A stretch of 64,000 nt of DNA from Mauremys mutica. Taxonomy: Eukaryota > Chordata > Testudines > Geoemydidae. Under the pieces are notes generated by a model. It was not told the DNA's origin. It saw only the letters and a program-made list of their open reading frames with translations, and ran no database searches. Of this stretch, positions 10,023 through 21,560 are shown piece by piece (position 1 is the stretch's first letter; the number at the start of each line of letters is the position of its first letter). A program made the translations under genes and the position numbers. The stretch is taken from assembly GCF_020497125.1 (NCBI RefSeq), contig NC_059073.1:19365225-19429224 (forward strand). The letters run 5' to 3'.

Positions 10023-10761
10023 CTGACGGGATGGGTGAGTACATGGAACCACTCCAGGCAGCAGAACTGGCATAGTTCTGTTGTGCAATGGGAGGGACTG
10101 GGTGCAGATGGACTCAATATGGAGATCAACTGTTTAGGGGGCAGCCCTGGAGTGGCAGCATGCGGGACTGGGCAGGATGAGGTGTGGCTTGAGGTTCTGC
10201 GATTGCATGGATCTTCCCATTCTTTCTCCCTGCCACATCAGGGCTTTTGGGTGTTTAGCCATTAGGCTGCGGTAGCCTCCTATGTAGCTGCACTGGGGTG
10301 GGAGTAGGGGAAGAAACCCTTATTCCTGCTCATTTGCCTAGCGTTTGGCCCAGCTAATCAGCTTGGATTTGCCTCCAAGTGAATCAACACAATTAAAAAG
10401 CAGGGTTGTTCCATTAGTGAATGCTCTTTATTTGTTTATTTTGACAATTCTAGTCCAGTTTTAATTATTTATGCTAATACTTCATAATGCACCAATAAAC
10501 ATTCTGTAGTATACTTTGTAAAAATAATGAAGTCTCAGTAATTGGAGACCTCACCGCATACCTCTGCTAATACATCTCTGCTGAGACCTGTGGAGACAGC
10601 CAGGGTTTTGTTCGTGCATTAATAAGGTTCAACCGTATTCTGGTTGCTGTAAGCAGGCATTGTTATGGTTCAATCTTTGGCTATAGAAAGCTGGTATGTC
10701 ATTGACATGCATGAGAAAAGAAAGCAGAGCCCTAGGAGGACTCATAGTAATAAGACTATTG
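10023..10761. other. Intronic stretch, nothing recognised
   Basis: No repeat termini, RNA gene or plausible exon seen. Confidence 0.35.
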
Positions 10762-10842
10762 GTAAAATTTACAAAAGTGCCTAGGTCCCATGTTCCAAAA
10801 GGCTCTTAGGCACTTAGGAGCGTAACGTTTGAAAAATTTACC
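10762..10842. mobile_element. Small hairpin MITE
   Basis: GGTAAAATTTACAAAAGTGC at the left pairs with the right arm around GCACTTAGG...GAAAAATTTACCC. Same family as 29683-29737 and probably 53184-53273, in which the arms carry 'TTTTCAAAAGCACCTAAG'. Confidence 0.6.
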
Positions 10843-11764
10843 CTCCCACTAATGTAAATGAAGTTTTATTGACCACACTATTATGTGCTACGTAAGCTAT
10901 GACCTGCAGCCTCTCAGTCAGATGGTGCGGCGATGGGGTATACCAACCCCACACTGAGCCTGAAGGGGTTAAAAGGCAATACTGGGCCCAGGTAGCTCCG
11001 TACCCCTGGACCTTCTGAACATGCTCCGACTGGTGGAGTGGCTTAAATGGGATCTCAGCAACCCGGGCAGAGGGTGGTGGACAGACTGCTGGAGAGAGGG
11101 AGTTGGAGAGGAGCTGAGAGGGGACCACAGAGTGAGCAAGGCCCACAGAAAGAGCTTTCTCCAACTACCACCCTCCTTGGGAACCAGCAGGTACTGCAGG
11201 GCCCTGTTCATATGGACTCTTTTGAGTTGATGAGTGACTGTTGGACAGAGGGGCCATGTCCCAGCTGAAGGGACCTCTAGGTAGGAAATAGCCCACAGCA
11301 GTGGACTTAGGCTTGCTGTGGGGAGGATCCTGTTGGTGTCGCTTCACACAGGGCCCTGGGCTGGGACTTGGTGGAGACAGCGGGCCCGGGTCCCCCAGCC
11401 TAAGGTCAGGAACAGGTGCAGAGGGCCAGGAATCGGGTGTGCTCATCACAAGCTTGCTTGGCCCCCGAACCGTATCTCAAATGGGTGGGCATCACAGAGT
11501 GATAGCCATTGTCTTGGAGGGAATAAATGAAGACCTGGAATACTAAATATTGCAAATAGAATAGAGTTTCTGGCATAAAGAGTACAACTCCCGGTGCTAG
11601 GTATCCCTGAGGAATGAGTTACTACCTCACAGTACAGCACAGCAAACTGCTCCATGTACTGCACAACAGTTAAAGGTTTATATAACAGCCTGTGTCCTGG
11701 GATTGTATTCTAGGATCCATTGGTGAGACTTGAGCTACGGTGAATAGTTCCCATCTTTATAATT
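10843..11764. other. Intronic stretch, possible uncharacterised repeat
   Basis: The block 10930-11460 (GGGGTTAAAAGGCAATACTG...) is GC-richer than its surroundings and carries overlapping small ORFs on both strands. It could be part of an LTR-type element but lacks clear termini. Confidence 0.3.
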
Positions 11765-12167
11765 GCTGCTAGCTGGACCCCAAGGCTCCACCCCGCCCCA
11801 CCTCTTCTCCCAAGGCCCCACCCATCCTGCCTCTTCCCCCAGGCTCTGCCCCCTCTCCGCCTCTTCTCCCTAAGGTTCTGCCTCCGACATTAGCTCCTCA
11901 CCCTTGTCACCTGCTGGATTGTCTCAAGGAGCCTGCCTGCAAGTAGGAGGCAGCCCCGGCTGAGCAGGAGCTGGTGTGGGTTGAAGACCTGGCACCTCCC
12001 CCAACTCTGTGGTAACTGGACTTCTGGTTCAGCTGCCATTTAGGATTGCCAGATCCCCTTTTCAACTGGACTTTCTGGTCGAAAACCAGGCACCCTAAAT
12101 GGGAACCGGACACAGAAGCCAAAAACCGGACTGTCCAGTAAAACCCGGACGGGTGGTAACCCTAATG
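11765..12167 (-). repeat. GC-rich interspersed repeat ending GGTAACCCTAA
   Basis: A pyrimidine-rich block of CCCCxCCTCTTCxCCxAxG tandem phrases (11775-11890) is followed by ACCGGACTGTCCAGTAAAAC and GGTGGTAACCCTAA. The same arrangement is a familiar turtle interspersed repeat; the class is unknown to me. The 62630-62668 segment ends with a related 'GGGAACCCTACC'. Confidence 0.5.
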
Positions 12168-13345
12168 GTGAAATGAGCATCAAGATTTTGTTGTGCTGCT
12201 CAGACTATCATTGGATTCTTCTGGTTTGTAATGAGACCTGCATTTTCATGGGTGCCGCAGCTTTGGTTAGGCGGGTGTGCGGTGCTCTCATCCCCTGCGT
12301 ATGTATGTTTTCTCTGTATCTGAACCTACAGAAAGTTTCCAGAAATGGGCAGGATTTTTCCACCTTCTTCACCTGTTTACAGATGGATCTGTGAATTCTA
12401 GCATAACATTAAAAACAAATGAAACACAAAACTAGAGAGTTAGAGGCTGTGTATTATAGTCTGGTTTCACTTTTTACTAATAGTTGGATTCTTTTAAAAA
12501 AATCACTGATCTATCTATATACACACATACCTCTATTGTGTGTGTATGTATATTGCTGAAGCCAAATTCTGCCCTGGGATGGATGTGAAAAGCTCCCATA
12601 AAAGCCATGGGGTATCATATATGTATCTGTGGACAATTTGGCCTTAAGTAATTTTGAATCTAATTTAGCAACTATAAGGATTTTTTTTTAATCAGAGGGT
12701 TGAGTGCTTGGAAAAATTCTTTGTGTCCTGGTCTGAAATGAAATAGGTCAGGATCTTAGCGATATAGGTACACTGCTGGGGATGGTCAGATACTATAATG
12801 ATACGCTTTGTAGAAACACTTATAAATAAATAATAGTGTTTATTCTTTAGTTAACAGTGCTATATACTGTTTTGCATAGCACTTCACAGAGATTATGAAG
12901 GCATGGAAGCATTGCTACTTCAATTGCTTCTGGCACATACAGTATTAAAAGGGATAACTTAAATATGAATAGCTTTATAGAAAATATGGTCCAAGAACAA
13001 CTAAATATGTGCTGGCTTCTTTCTCATTTTAAAATGATCTTTCGTAGGCTTATCCATTTGTGCCTGGGAAAAATATTTTTAGGCTCAAATTGACCTACTT
13101 TGACAATGGCTACCTTTGAAGGAACATCTGGACTAGACGTGTTTGTGAGTTACCTACTCTGGCCTTAATCCAGCACAATACTTAAGCATGTGCTTAATTT
13201 TAAGTGTGTGAGTAGCCTGTCAAAATCAGTGTAAAAGGAGCAACTAATTGGGTTCAGTGTAGTTTGAGTCCAATAGCAAAAGAATTTTAATGCAAACTTT
13301 GACAGAATGTTGTGGCACCTTTTGGCCTGAGCGGTTAGCCAATAT
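12168..13345. other. Intronic stretch, weak repeat phrases only
   Basis: Around 13170-13215 AAGCATGTGCTTAATTTTAAG is a self-complementary phrase shared with 37260 and 45735, part of an old amniote repeat. Nothing else assignable. Confidence 0.35.
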
Positions 13346-13349
13346 TTAG

Positions 13350-14335
13350 TGCATAAGAACATAAGAATGGCCATACTAGGTGCATACTAATGGTCCATCT
13401 AGTCAATATCCTGTCTTCTGACAGTGGCCAATGCCAGATACTTGTAATGGAATGAAAGGAACAGGGCAATTTTCAGTGATTCATCCCCTGTCATCCAATC
13501 TCAGCTTCTGGCAGTCAGAAGCTTAGGGACATTCAGAGCATGGGCTTGCATCCCTGACCATCTTGGCTAATAGCCATTGATGGATCTATCCTTTAGGAAC
13601 TTAGATAAGTGTTTTTCAAACCTAGTTATACTTTTGGCTTCAAAGCAACAACTTCCACAGGTTGACTGTGTGTTGTGTGAAGAAGTACCTCCTTTTGTTT
13701 GTTTTAAACCTGCTGCCTATTTCATTGAGTGACTCCTAGTTCTTGTGTTATGTGAGGGGTAAATAACAGCTCTCTATTCCCTTCCTCCCCCCCATTCATG
13801 ATTTTATAGACTGCTATCATACCCCCACTTAGTCTTTTCTAAACTGAACAATCCCAGTCTTTTTAATCTCTCCTTGTATGGAAGCTGGTTTATACTCCTA
13901 ATAATTTACATTGCCCTTCCCTGTACTCTTTCCAATTCTAATACAGCTTGTTTTGAGATGGAGCGACCAGACCTGCACGCAGCATTCAAGGTGTGGGTGT
14001 ACCATGGATTTATATAATAGTGTTCTAATATTTTCTGTCTTATTATCTATCCCTTTTCTAATACTCTGTTTGCTTTTTTGACTGCACATTGAGGGGATGT
14101 TTTCAAAACACTATCTGTCATGACTCCAAGATCGTTTTCTTGAGTGGTAACAGCTAATTCAGACCCCATTGTTTTGTATGTATAGTAGGGATTATTTTTT
14201 CCAATGTGCATTACTTTGTACTTGTCAACACTGAACTTCATCTGCCATTTTGTTGCCCAGTCACCCAGTTTTGTGAGATCCCTTTGTAACTCTTCACAGT
14301 CTGCTTTGGACTTAAATATCGTGAATAATTTTGCT
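13350..14335 (-). mobile_element. CR1 LINE, 3' part, antisense
   Basis: Second copy of the same CR1 subfamily as 7203-8468, collinear along its length. On the minus strand the frames read DKYKVMHIGKNN, ENDLGVMTDSVLK and YKSMVHPHLECCVQVWS, all conserved in CR1 ORF2 after the reverse transcriptase core. The 3' end has two TTCTTATG tail units at 13352-13368. Interrupted by stops. Confidence 0.9.
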
Positions 14336-14429
14336 CCATTAGAATTAGAAATTGATGGTAAAAGTCAGGTATATTCTTTGGTGAAATCTTGTTTATTTAC
14401 AAAGAGTATACATAAAGTCTTGTTTCCAT

Positions 14430-15215
14430 CCAACCCCCGTGTATTCACACTGCCTCATACCCAGACCCTCCCGCCGAGCCTCACCCACCTGCATTCAGAA
14501 CCCCAAACTGATGAGCCCAACTCCCCCTGCACCTGAACCACCCTGACAAGCCACCCACATCCAGATCCCCACCCCACTCAGCCCCAACCAGTTGCACGTG
14601 GATCCCCACTCCACTGAGCTCCACTCCCCCAGCATCTGGACTCCCCCCACTGAGCCCCCCAGACCCCCCTTCTGAGCTCTGTTCCCCCCCACACTGAGAC
14701 CCCTTCCATTGAGCCCCAATCACCTTCCCCGGGACCCATCTGCAGAGTCCCATTACCGTTGCACCCATAACCCCCCTCCAAAAGCCCCTGTGCATCCAAA
14801 TCCCCCCCCGCACCCAGATTCCCCACTGAATCACCCGCACCCAGATTGCCCCACATAGAATTCTCTCAACCCACACCTGGATCCCCCCACACTAAGACCC
14901 CGTCCACACTTGGATCCTGCCTTGCTGAACCTGCCTGCCCACACCTGGTGCACCTAGTATGGAAGGGCAGAGCCCTGGGGTGTTTCTGGGGCAGGCCCGG
15001 TCCTTGCACTGTGTCAGGGTTGGGTGCAGCCTCACCGCTGAGTCCGTGTCTGCTGTGGGGGAGGGCGAGCTGCAGTCTCCCATCTCTGTGGCCTGTGCTC
15101 CCCAGTGCTATCCTGGAGCCTCCACATTTATTTGACAAATAAAATTTGCAGAATTTTAAAATATTGTGTGCAGAATTTTTATTTTTTTGGCCCAGAATGC
15201 CCTCAGGAGTAATAA
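14430..15215 (-). repeat. Large GC-rich interspersed repeat
   Basis: Pyrimidine-rich CCCCCAC/GAGCCC units (14455-14900) pass into a block ending at AATTTTAAAATATTGTGTGC and GCCCTCAGGAGTAATAA. The terminal phrase is one I associate with a common turtle repeat. Long overlapping minus-strand ORFs here (Gly/Trp-rich) are artefacts of the low-complexity composition. Confidence 0.5.
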
Positions 15216-15309
15216 TGGGAATAAACAACAACTGGCAGTTTCCTTGTTTAGAAACCCCTCGGTCTATCACTCCAGCGAGCCCTTTGCCAAAGAAGCTCTG
15301 TGTCTCTGA

Positions 15310-15590
15310 TATAGGCACCGACTCTGTGGGTGCTCCAGTGCTGGAGCACCCATGGAAAAAATAGTGGATGCTTAGTACCCACCGGCAGCCCCCCATCAGT
15401 GCTTCCCCCTCCCACCAGCACCTCCCACGTGCCGCGGATCAGCTGTTCCACTGTATGCAGGAGGCACTGAGGAGGAGCGAGGGTGGGGTGAGCTTGGGGG
15501 GAGGGGGTGGAAATAGGCAGAGTAGGGGTGGAGCCTTGGGGGAAAGGATGGAGTGGAGGCAGGGCCTGGGTCTCACTGATGTTCTCTGAT
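15310..15590. repeat. Interspersed repeat (GGTGCTCCAGTGCTGGAGCACC)
   Basis: Opens with a palindrome around 15337-15352 (GGTGCTCCAG / CTGGAGCACC) and continues through a G-rich tail. Resembles a common turtle repeat; class not known. Confidence 0.45.
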
Positions 15591-15639
15591 ATCTTTCAGG
15601 ATCATTCTCACACCTTTCTCTCTGGCTTTCTTCAAGAGC

Positions 15640-15894
15640 TTGTCTACAATTATAATTGTCCAATTATATGGGTATAATTAAACTGCTGTAGTTATAACTT
15701 CCTCTGTGGACATCCTCTTCTGGAATAAGGGCAGCATTTTTGTGTAGTTTAATTTCCTTCTAAAACAACATAACTTGAACTGGAAAAGGCATACAGACTG
15801 AAATAAGTGTTCACACAGGGACTGGTAACACTGCAGTGGGTTAAAGTCACACCTTAGCTTACACACACATAGCTTTCCTGTGTAGACAAGCCTC
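15640..15894. mobile_element. MITE with GCTTGTCTACA termini
   Basis: GCTTGTCTACA near 15640 recurs inverted as TGTAGACAAGCC near 15882-15893. The interior is AT-rich and non-coding. Similar TGTCTAC-type termini occur at 45820-46067 and 28488-29031, suggesting related Harbinger-type MITEs. Confidence 0.6.
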
Positions 15895-16897
15895 AACACA
15901 CGTGGCCTGTACACCAATATCCTAGCCCCTGTGTTTACAACCAGGGAAGTGCCTGTTAATCTACTTGGGTTAGCTCTGCTCAGGTCTTGCCATGCAGTTT
16001 AGTGCCGCAGGTGGCACCTTCCATTGTCTGCAGCTATTGCATTATGAAAATGGGCTTCATTGCTCCTTCTGTTGAGCCTGAAATAGGTTCACTGGCTTCA
16101 ATGAGGTCTGTTATTGTCTTTGGTTCTAGGATTCCTTGTGGTAGCTATTGGCAACTTTCAGCATAACAGTAATGTTAATGCTGAGTGTTCGCGTGGTATT
16201 CAAAATTAGGACCATGCTGTTTCTTGTCTACGTGTCAGTGGCTATTTGCACAATTATTGGAATTGTGCATGCAACCGAAGAATTTATGCATGCAGATTAG
16301 CACACAGTTGCAAGTACATTTTTGCTTGTGAAACTGCATTTACCTTTTTTTCTTTGAAAATTAGGCCTTTTACAGTTTTTGAAATGTGTTTAAAAGATTA
16401 ACCTTTTATTTTTAATGCTGGAAGGGACCATTATGATCAAATCACTGGCAAAAAAGACCTCATCCAATAACTTCTGCAAGTGTAGTGGTTGTGGTGATAA
16501 TATTTCTCCTTGTCAGGGTCATAAAAGTGTTTGAGTAAGTGGAGAATAATAATGTGCCAAATGCTGAAATGGTGTTTGTTCATTCCAAGAGTTATTTCTC
16601 TCAGTCTTTCTTTGTTTGAATGTCTTTTACTGACCATACTTGCCTGTGCTAACATGAGAAGGACACATCACTAGTAAAAAGGCATGTCTTCCATCTGAAG
16701 GTCTTTCTCTGAGAGCATGGCTGTGTGAAAGGAGGACAGGGGGTGGAGATGAAGGAGTTTACAAACCAGGCATGGCCAAAGACAACAAAGTGCAGACAGA
16801 GGAAAATGGAGGTATCTTAATTGGTTCAGTGCATGGGTATGAAAGGGAATAGCTTTCCCCAGGTGATGAAAAGAAGCCTGGCTCTGCTATGGTGCCG
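15895..16897 (-). other. Intronic stretch with a CR1 tail scrap
   Basis: Only 16404-16450 is recognisable: TTAATGCTGGAAGGGACCAT is the antisense 3' end typical of CR1/L3-like LINEs. The rest is unassigned. Confidence 0.45.
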
Positions 16898-18045
16898 GGG
16901 TTCTCACAGGGCTGCTCAGAGGGGGAAGCAAGTGGGGCATTTGCCCCGGGCCCCGCAGGGGCCCAGCGAGCCCATGCCTGGCGGCGGTCCGGGTCTTCAT
17001 CCGGCATTTCGGCGGCAGGGGGCCCTTCAGTGCCGCCGAAGACACGGAGCGACTGAAGGGTCCCCCGCTGCTGAAATGCCCTGTGAGCTCTGGCCCGGTG
17101 GTGGTCCAGGTCTTCGGTGGCATTTCGGCGGCGGGGGGCCCTTCAGTTGCTCCAGGTCTTTGGCGGCATTTCGATGGTGGGGGGCCCTTCAGTGCTGCCG
17201 AAGACACGGTGTGACTGAAGGGCCCCCCACCGCCGAAATGCCGCCGAAGACCCGGACCGCTGCCGGGTGAGTACAAGCGCCGCAGCTCCCCCACTTTGCC
17301 CCAGGCTCCCTGAATCCTCTGTTCTCAGGACAATTTTTTTGGTGGCCTCAGAGTGCGGCCACCGACTCTTGTTGGCAGCCGCTCTCACACTTTTTCCTAA
17401 AATACTTAATTAGCTTTAGGAAAAACAAACAAATATGGACATGTACATGTCCAAATCATTGTAATGTATTTATTGCTAGCTAGTAAGTCTGCTGTGAAAA
17501 ATGATACTTGTATGTGTGTTAATATCACTTTTCACAGCAAACATATAAGTATCACTTTTCACAGAAGATTTACTCAGCCCTGGCATGCCTGGAGACAAAT
17601 AAAGCCCTGGATGGGGGTGGGGAAGGCAGCGGGGCCAGGGACAATGGAGGTGGGGCAAGGAGGGAGCAGAGGGCTGGAGCCTGAAGCCCCACAGCCAGAG
17701 CCCGAAGCTCCGTGGCCAGGGGACGGGGCCTGGGGTTGGAGCCCAAAGCCCCACAGCCAGAGCCTGCTGCCCCTCCACCCCAGGATTGAAGCCCAAAGCT
17801 TTAGCCCCACTGCCCCTGAGAAGGTGGGGAACGTACCAGCTGCCTGCTCCTCCAGGTGTCTCCAGACGGGGGCAGGGCCCAGCACCTGGGCTGGTGGCCC
17901 CAGCAACCAACACCAAGATGGTGCATCCAGGAGCAACAAGGAGGGGGAGGGGCTGCTTCTTTATCCCCCACCCCCATCATAGTCCAGGAGGCTGTGGCCG
18001 CAAGAAAGGCCCCTGGTGGCTGCATTTGAGAAACGCTGGTCTAGT
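16898..18045. mobile_element. Composite hAT-like element with internal inverted units
   Basis: The left end GGGGTTCTCACAGGGCTGCT and the right end GCATTTGAGAAACGCTGG resemble inverted hAT-type termini like those at 2839. Between them lies a block (16981-17266) of GGCATTTCGGCGGC units in both orientations and a GC-rich tail (17580-17990). A second hAT may be nested at 16910-17330. No transposase coding remains. Confidence 0.55.
16981..17266. repeat. Imperfect inverted repeat array, GGCATTTCGG units
   Basis: Direct units start at 17003, 17119 and 17165; inverted units lie at about 17052-17080 and 17212-17242. The outer ends CGGTCCGGGTCTTC and GAAGACCCGGACCG are complementary, so the block can fold as one large hairpin. 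Confidence 0.7.
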
Positions 18046-18602
18046 GGCAGAGGGCTTTAGCTCTGTATAAATAGCACATAGATGATCATAGTCATAGATG
18101 GAGTATTTGTCTTCACATGTGGAGGGAGAATTTATCCAACAGCCTGGTGTGATAGGATGTGATCGCCACATGCATGCATGTGATCGCCACATACTGTACA
18201 ATAAACGAGGGTTTGAAGAATTTACCGGGCACTAGAGGCCTGCGCCTACTAGCCAGAGGCTGAAATTGGAGGAGGGAAGAGGAAGGAGCTTTATTTCTCT
18301 TCCTGCTGCCCAGCACAGAGCTTCCTGACTGTGTAGAGTTGGGAGAATTTCAGTACTCACAGCTCCCCCATCCTCCTCACTGCTGCTGCAAGGGGGGAGA
18401 GCTCTATTATATTACATATTCCCCAGACTCCTCAGCGGTATGGAGGCTCCATAACTCTGCCCTTCCCTCACCCTCCTGGATGCTGTTAAGGGAAGGGAGG
18501 GTCCCCTTCTCCATCCCTCCACCACCTTCCGCTTTTGGGGTGCCCCCATGAATAGCTCCATGGCCTGCTTCTGGTTCTTGCTTTCCCAAGCATCTCTACT
18601 AA
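18046..18602. other. Intronic stretch, minor direct repeat
   Basis: TGTGATCGCCACAT occurs twice in tandem around 18157-18193, separated by CATGCATG. No gene or element is recognised. Confidence 0.4.
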
Positions 18603-18639
18603 TTATACCCCCTTGGTATAACTACTTGGCCTCCTTGGT

Positions 18640-18905
18640 GCTGCAACCCTTCCAACATTTATCAAATGGATTCTTTTAAGTTGTTGTAATGTAGCCAATG
18701 CTGCCAGAGTTTGATCCTGGGAGGTGCTGAACATCTGACTTCCATACCTCCCAGGATGAGTCTCTCTTCCTGCAAAAGTCAGCCCCACCAATTTCCTAAC
18801 TGCTTCTGCTGCTCTTCTCTGAACTTCCTCCAGTTTGTCCGTATGTTTCTATGCAATATTCCACGGGCTGTTGCATGATTCCTTTGCAGGTGTTATCCAA
18901 AATGG
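18640..18905 (-). mobile_element. Old CR1/L2-like LINE fragment, antisense
   Basis: On the minus strand a frame reads EEVQRRAAEAVRKLVGL and FAGRETHPGRYGSQM, similar to the post-RT region of CR1/L2-clade ORF2 proteins. Both ends are indistinct. Confidence 0.45.
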
Positions 18906-19194
18906 TCTCTGTAATTTTTGTTGTCACATTGTATTATAAACTCATACTGGTTACCCTTTCGTTTTTTTGATGTCACTGTTTTCTAGGTTGCTGCCTACTG
19001 TTGAGTTGATGTAGTTAGGATTACTTTCCTACAGATGTATCAGCATGCATTGGTGAAGTTGAATCTAACTGTTATTTTCTGGCCACGCAGGTCCATGTGA
19101 AACAATTTATAGGATTGTGGCCTTAATGTTGAAAAAGGCTCCAAGAGCTTTATACAGGGATATTTAACTTAGGTGAAGTTACTATTATACTCTG

Positions 19195-19266
19195 TGGGTG
19201 AAATCCTGGCCCCGTTGAAGTCAATAGCAAAACTGCCATTGCCTTTAATGGGTCAGGATTTCGCCC
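19195..19266. mobile_element. Palindromic MITE, 72 bp
   Basis: GGGTGAAATCCTGGCCC at the left and GGGTCAGGATTTCGCCC at the right are inverted copies, with the middle 'GAAGTCAATAGCAAAACTGCC' continuing the hairpin. Such near-complete palindromes are typical of short Harbinger-type MITEs of sauropsids. Confidence 0.6.
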
Positions 19267-19724
19267 TATCTGTATATCATGTAGCATGTCATATTTTCCT
19301 TCTAAACTCCGTTTTCCATGGTGCTTTCTCAGAAAATCATCACTTTTTCCTAACATTCAGGCCCTGCTTGTATTGATCAGAGCTACATGCAAGCCCAAAT
19401 TTCTCATCCCGCACCTCAACAAATTAACTCTGACCAATAATGATCCATGTTAACAAGCTCAAGAGGGGGAAAGCCCCTCTGAATTAAAGATCCATAGCAT
19501 GAAGCATTGTCAAGCTTTTTTACCATTCCATATAAAAGAGGAAACAGCTGTTGCTAATTACACCATATCATGGTATAGGGGCTTTCCCCCTCTAATTTAT
19601 TTCATTTGGTGTTTTTTTGTTGTTGTTGGGTTTTTTTTGTTTTTGTTTTTTTGTTTTTGCTACAGGGTTACTTCCACCTGCATGCAATGAAGCTGTCAGA
19701 AATCAGATATGGCAACTGGATGCT
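19267..19724. other. Intronic stretch, nothing recognised
   Basis: Holds a T/G-rich low-complexity run at 19610-19660 and no identifiable element. Confidence 0.4.
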
Positions 19725-21220
19725 GTGACAGAGGCCCATTGGTGATTCACTATTCTGTGTCAGCTCTAGTCAGGCCAGACATACTCACTGCACTTCACAC
19801 AGTGTTATCATAATGTGTATCTCAAAGGTGTCATCTACAAACTGGTAACATGCTGGTCCTGAAAATCATTGTGTGGTTTATGTATGGAGGGTGTACAAAG
19901 CATTATAAACACGTGATAGAATTATATTCTTAAAGTGTGTTTGGCGAACAGTGCATAAGCCCAGTCTACCCTAGACAAAGCAATGAGTATTTGCTTTTCT
20001 GACCATCCTGGTCATCAGGCAGAGACAATGAAGGTACATTTACATATAAGGTAAACAAAGCTAACAAGTGGGGGAGAAGACAGTATGGCATCTAGACCCA
20101 GCAGAAGAGGGAAACTTTGGGCTTACTTTTCAAATAATACATTTCAAAGGTTTACTGGACTATAAAAAGAAGGAGCGAGAACCCTGTAGTTGTCTATGTG
20201 AACTGGGGGGGATTCAAGAGGCCAGAGCTCTTGAAATCACAGGATGTTGGGTCTTTCAACCAAGGGCTTGATGTCTCTGGGAACTAAATATAGGTAGGAA
20301 ACCTGCTTAGGCAAGATTGTAACTTGCTGAAATTAAGTTTGAGTCTTGTGTCGGAGAAAAACACAGTTCTCGCTCTCTGATTGGCTACAGCAAAGTCAGA
20401 TACTTTATTATCTCGAGCAATTGCATGGAGGGAGAGAACTATAAACAGGTCTCTCTCCAGGTAAACAATGACAGCAAGCATTTATACCTTTTGTTACATA
20501 CAATAATGAGCAACAGCTGCATTTTGTTTATACATAGGTCATCCTGATACCTTATTTTTCACATCTATTTAGACTCTAGTCTACATTCCATATCTAACAC
20601 AAGGTCGCAACAACTTCTCACGCAGTTTTTTCCCACTCGCCTCACACAATCCTCGCTTCTACAAGTCTTGCGTTATTAGGGTTACAGCTAGCCTGACTCT
20701 TGCTCACAGAGGGGACTGTATGCATTGAAATCCCCTTCAAATCTCTGTCAGTTCTTGCTCTACTTCCACACTTGGAAGCATATTTTTACTTTTGCTTGTA
20801 ATCATTTCTATTCCAATTCCTTCTGCTTGGTATCACTTAAACCTGTGACTGTTTGTTTAATAAATTTGTTTGACTGTAAACCAATTCAGTGCTGTGATTG
20901 AAATAAGAGTGTTTGTTAAACACCAGTTAAATTAATGAGCTGCCATGTATTTACTCTTTAAAGGAGCTATGAATTTAGTAACATTTGTGAGTGTTCCAGG
21001 AGAGGACTGGACACTACAAGTATAGTTTTGGGGAAATCTGAGAGGTATTGGGGGTCACTGTGCAAAAAGTAACTGAGTGGTGGAAGCCGGGATGTGACCT
21101 GCATGCTTGTCTGCTGGCTGATGGTGTTCAGGCTGTGAGCCACATCAGCATAGTGTTGAAGGCAGCCAGAGTTGCAAGGCAGGTGGTGACACATACCCTT
21201 ACTGGTCTGGGTTGGACCCC
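19725..21220 (+). mobile_element. LTR-like element, sense, interrupted
   Basis: Begins TGTGACAGAGG. A TATA-like CTATAAAAAGAAGG lies at about 20160 and a polyadenylation signal TTTAATAAATTTG at about 20858, in the order expected for an LTR. The right boundary near 21190-21220 (GGTGGTGACACA) is approximate. Bases 20348-20772 look like a separate insertion, since the sequence on both sides reads as one continuous R region once it is removed. No protein-coding remains. Confidence 0.5.
20348..20772 (-). mobile_element. Second LTR-like insertion, probably antisense
   Basis: Begins TGTGTCGGAGAAAAACAC and ends near CTTCCACA. On the minus strand the inverted phrase of TACTTTATTATCTCGAG supplies an AATAAA-type signal. 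Boundaries are inferred from the break in the enclosing element; no clean target duplication is seen. Confidence 0.4.
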
Positions 21221-21429
21221 AAAACATCAGAGATGGTTAGGTTTTACCCTATTTTTTTAATGTAATTTGTACTATGTCTGATACATCATCTGTCATCATG
21301 TAGAATATTTCACATCACATGACACGAGACTTACCCCAGTTAAAAAACAACTCATCCCCCTTCCCTCCCCCCCCCCAAAGAAAAAAAAGAAGAAGTACGG
21401 TGCTGGATTTGATATTTTAGTCATTTAAG

Positions 21430-21560
21430 AAATGAAGGCACAGAGAAGTGATGTCACTTGCTAAAGTCACCCATCAGGTCAGTGACAGAGCAAGACCAGA
21501 ACCTAGGGCTCCTGAGTCCAAGTCCACCGCCAAGTCACTGGTCCATGCTGTGTGTTCATT
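21430..21560 (+). repeat. MIR-like SINE fragment
   Basis: The order GGCACAGAGAAGTGATGTCA, CTTGCTAAAGTCACCCATCA, GTGACAGAGCAAGACCAGAA follows the MIR core ('cagagaggttaagtaacttgcccaaggtcac...' in mammals). Old and diverged. Confidence 0.7.

Noticed and set aside
9548..10129. 193-codon minus-strand ORF
   Set aside because: Mostly the GC-rich tandem units of a hAT element; no domain.
14481..14876. Gly/Trp-rich minus-strand ORFs
   Set aside because: Low-complexity interspersed repeat open in several frames at once.
16821..17270. 149-codon ORF with repeated units
   Set aside because: Encoded by the inverted GGCATTTCGG units; repeats read open on both strands.
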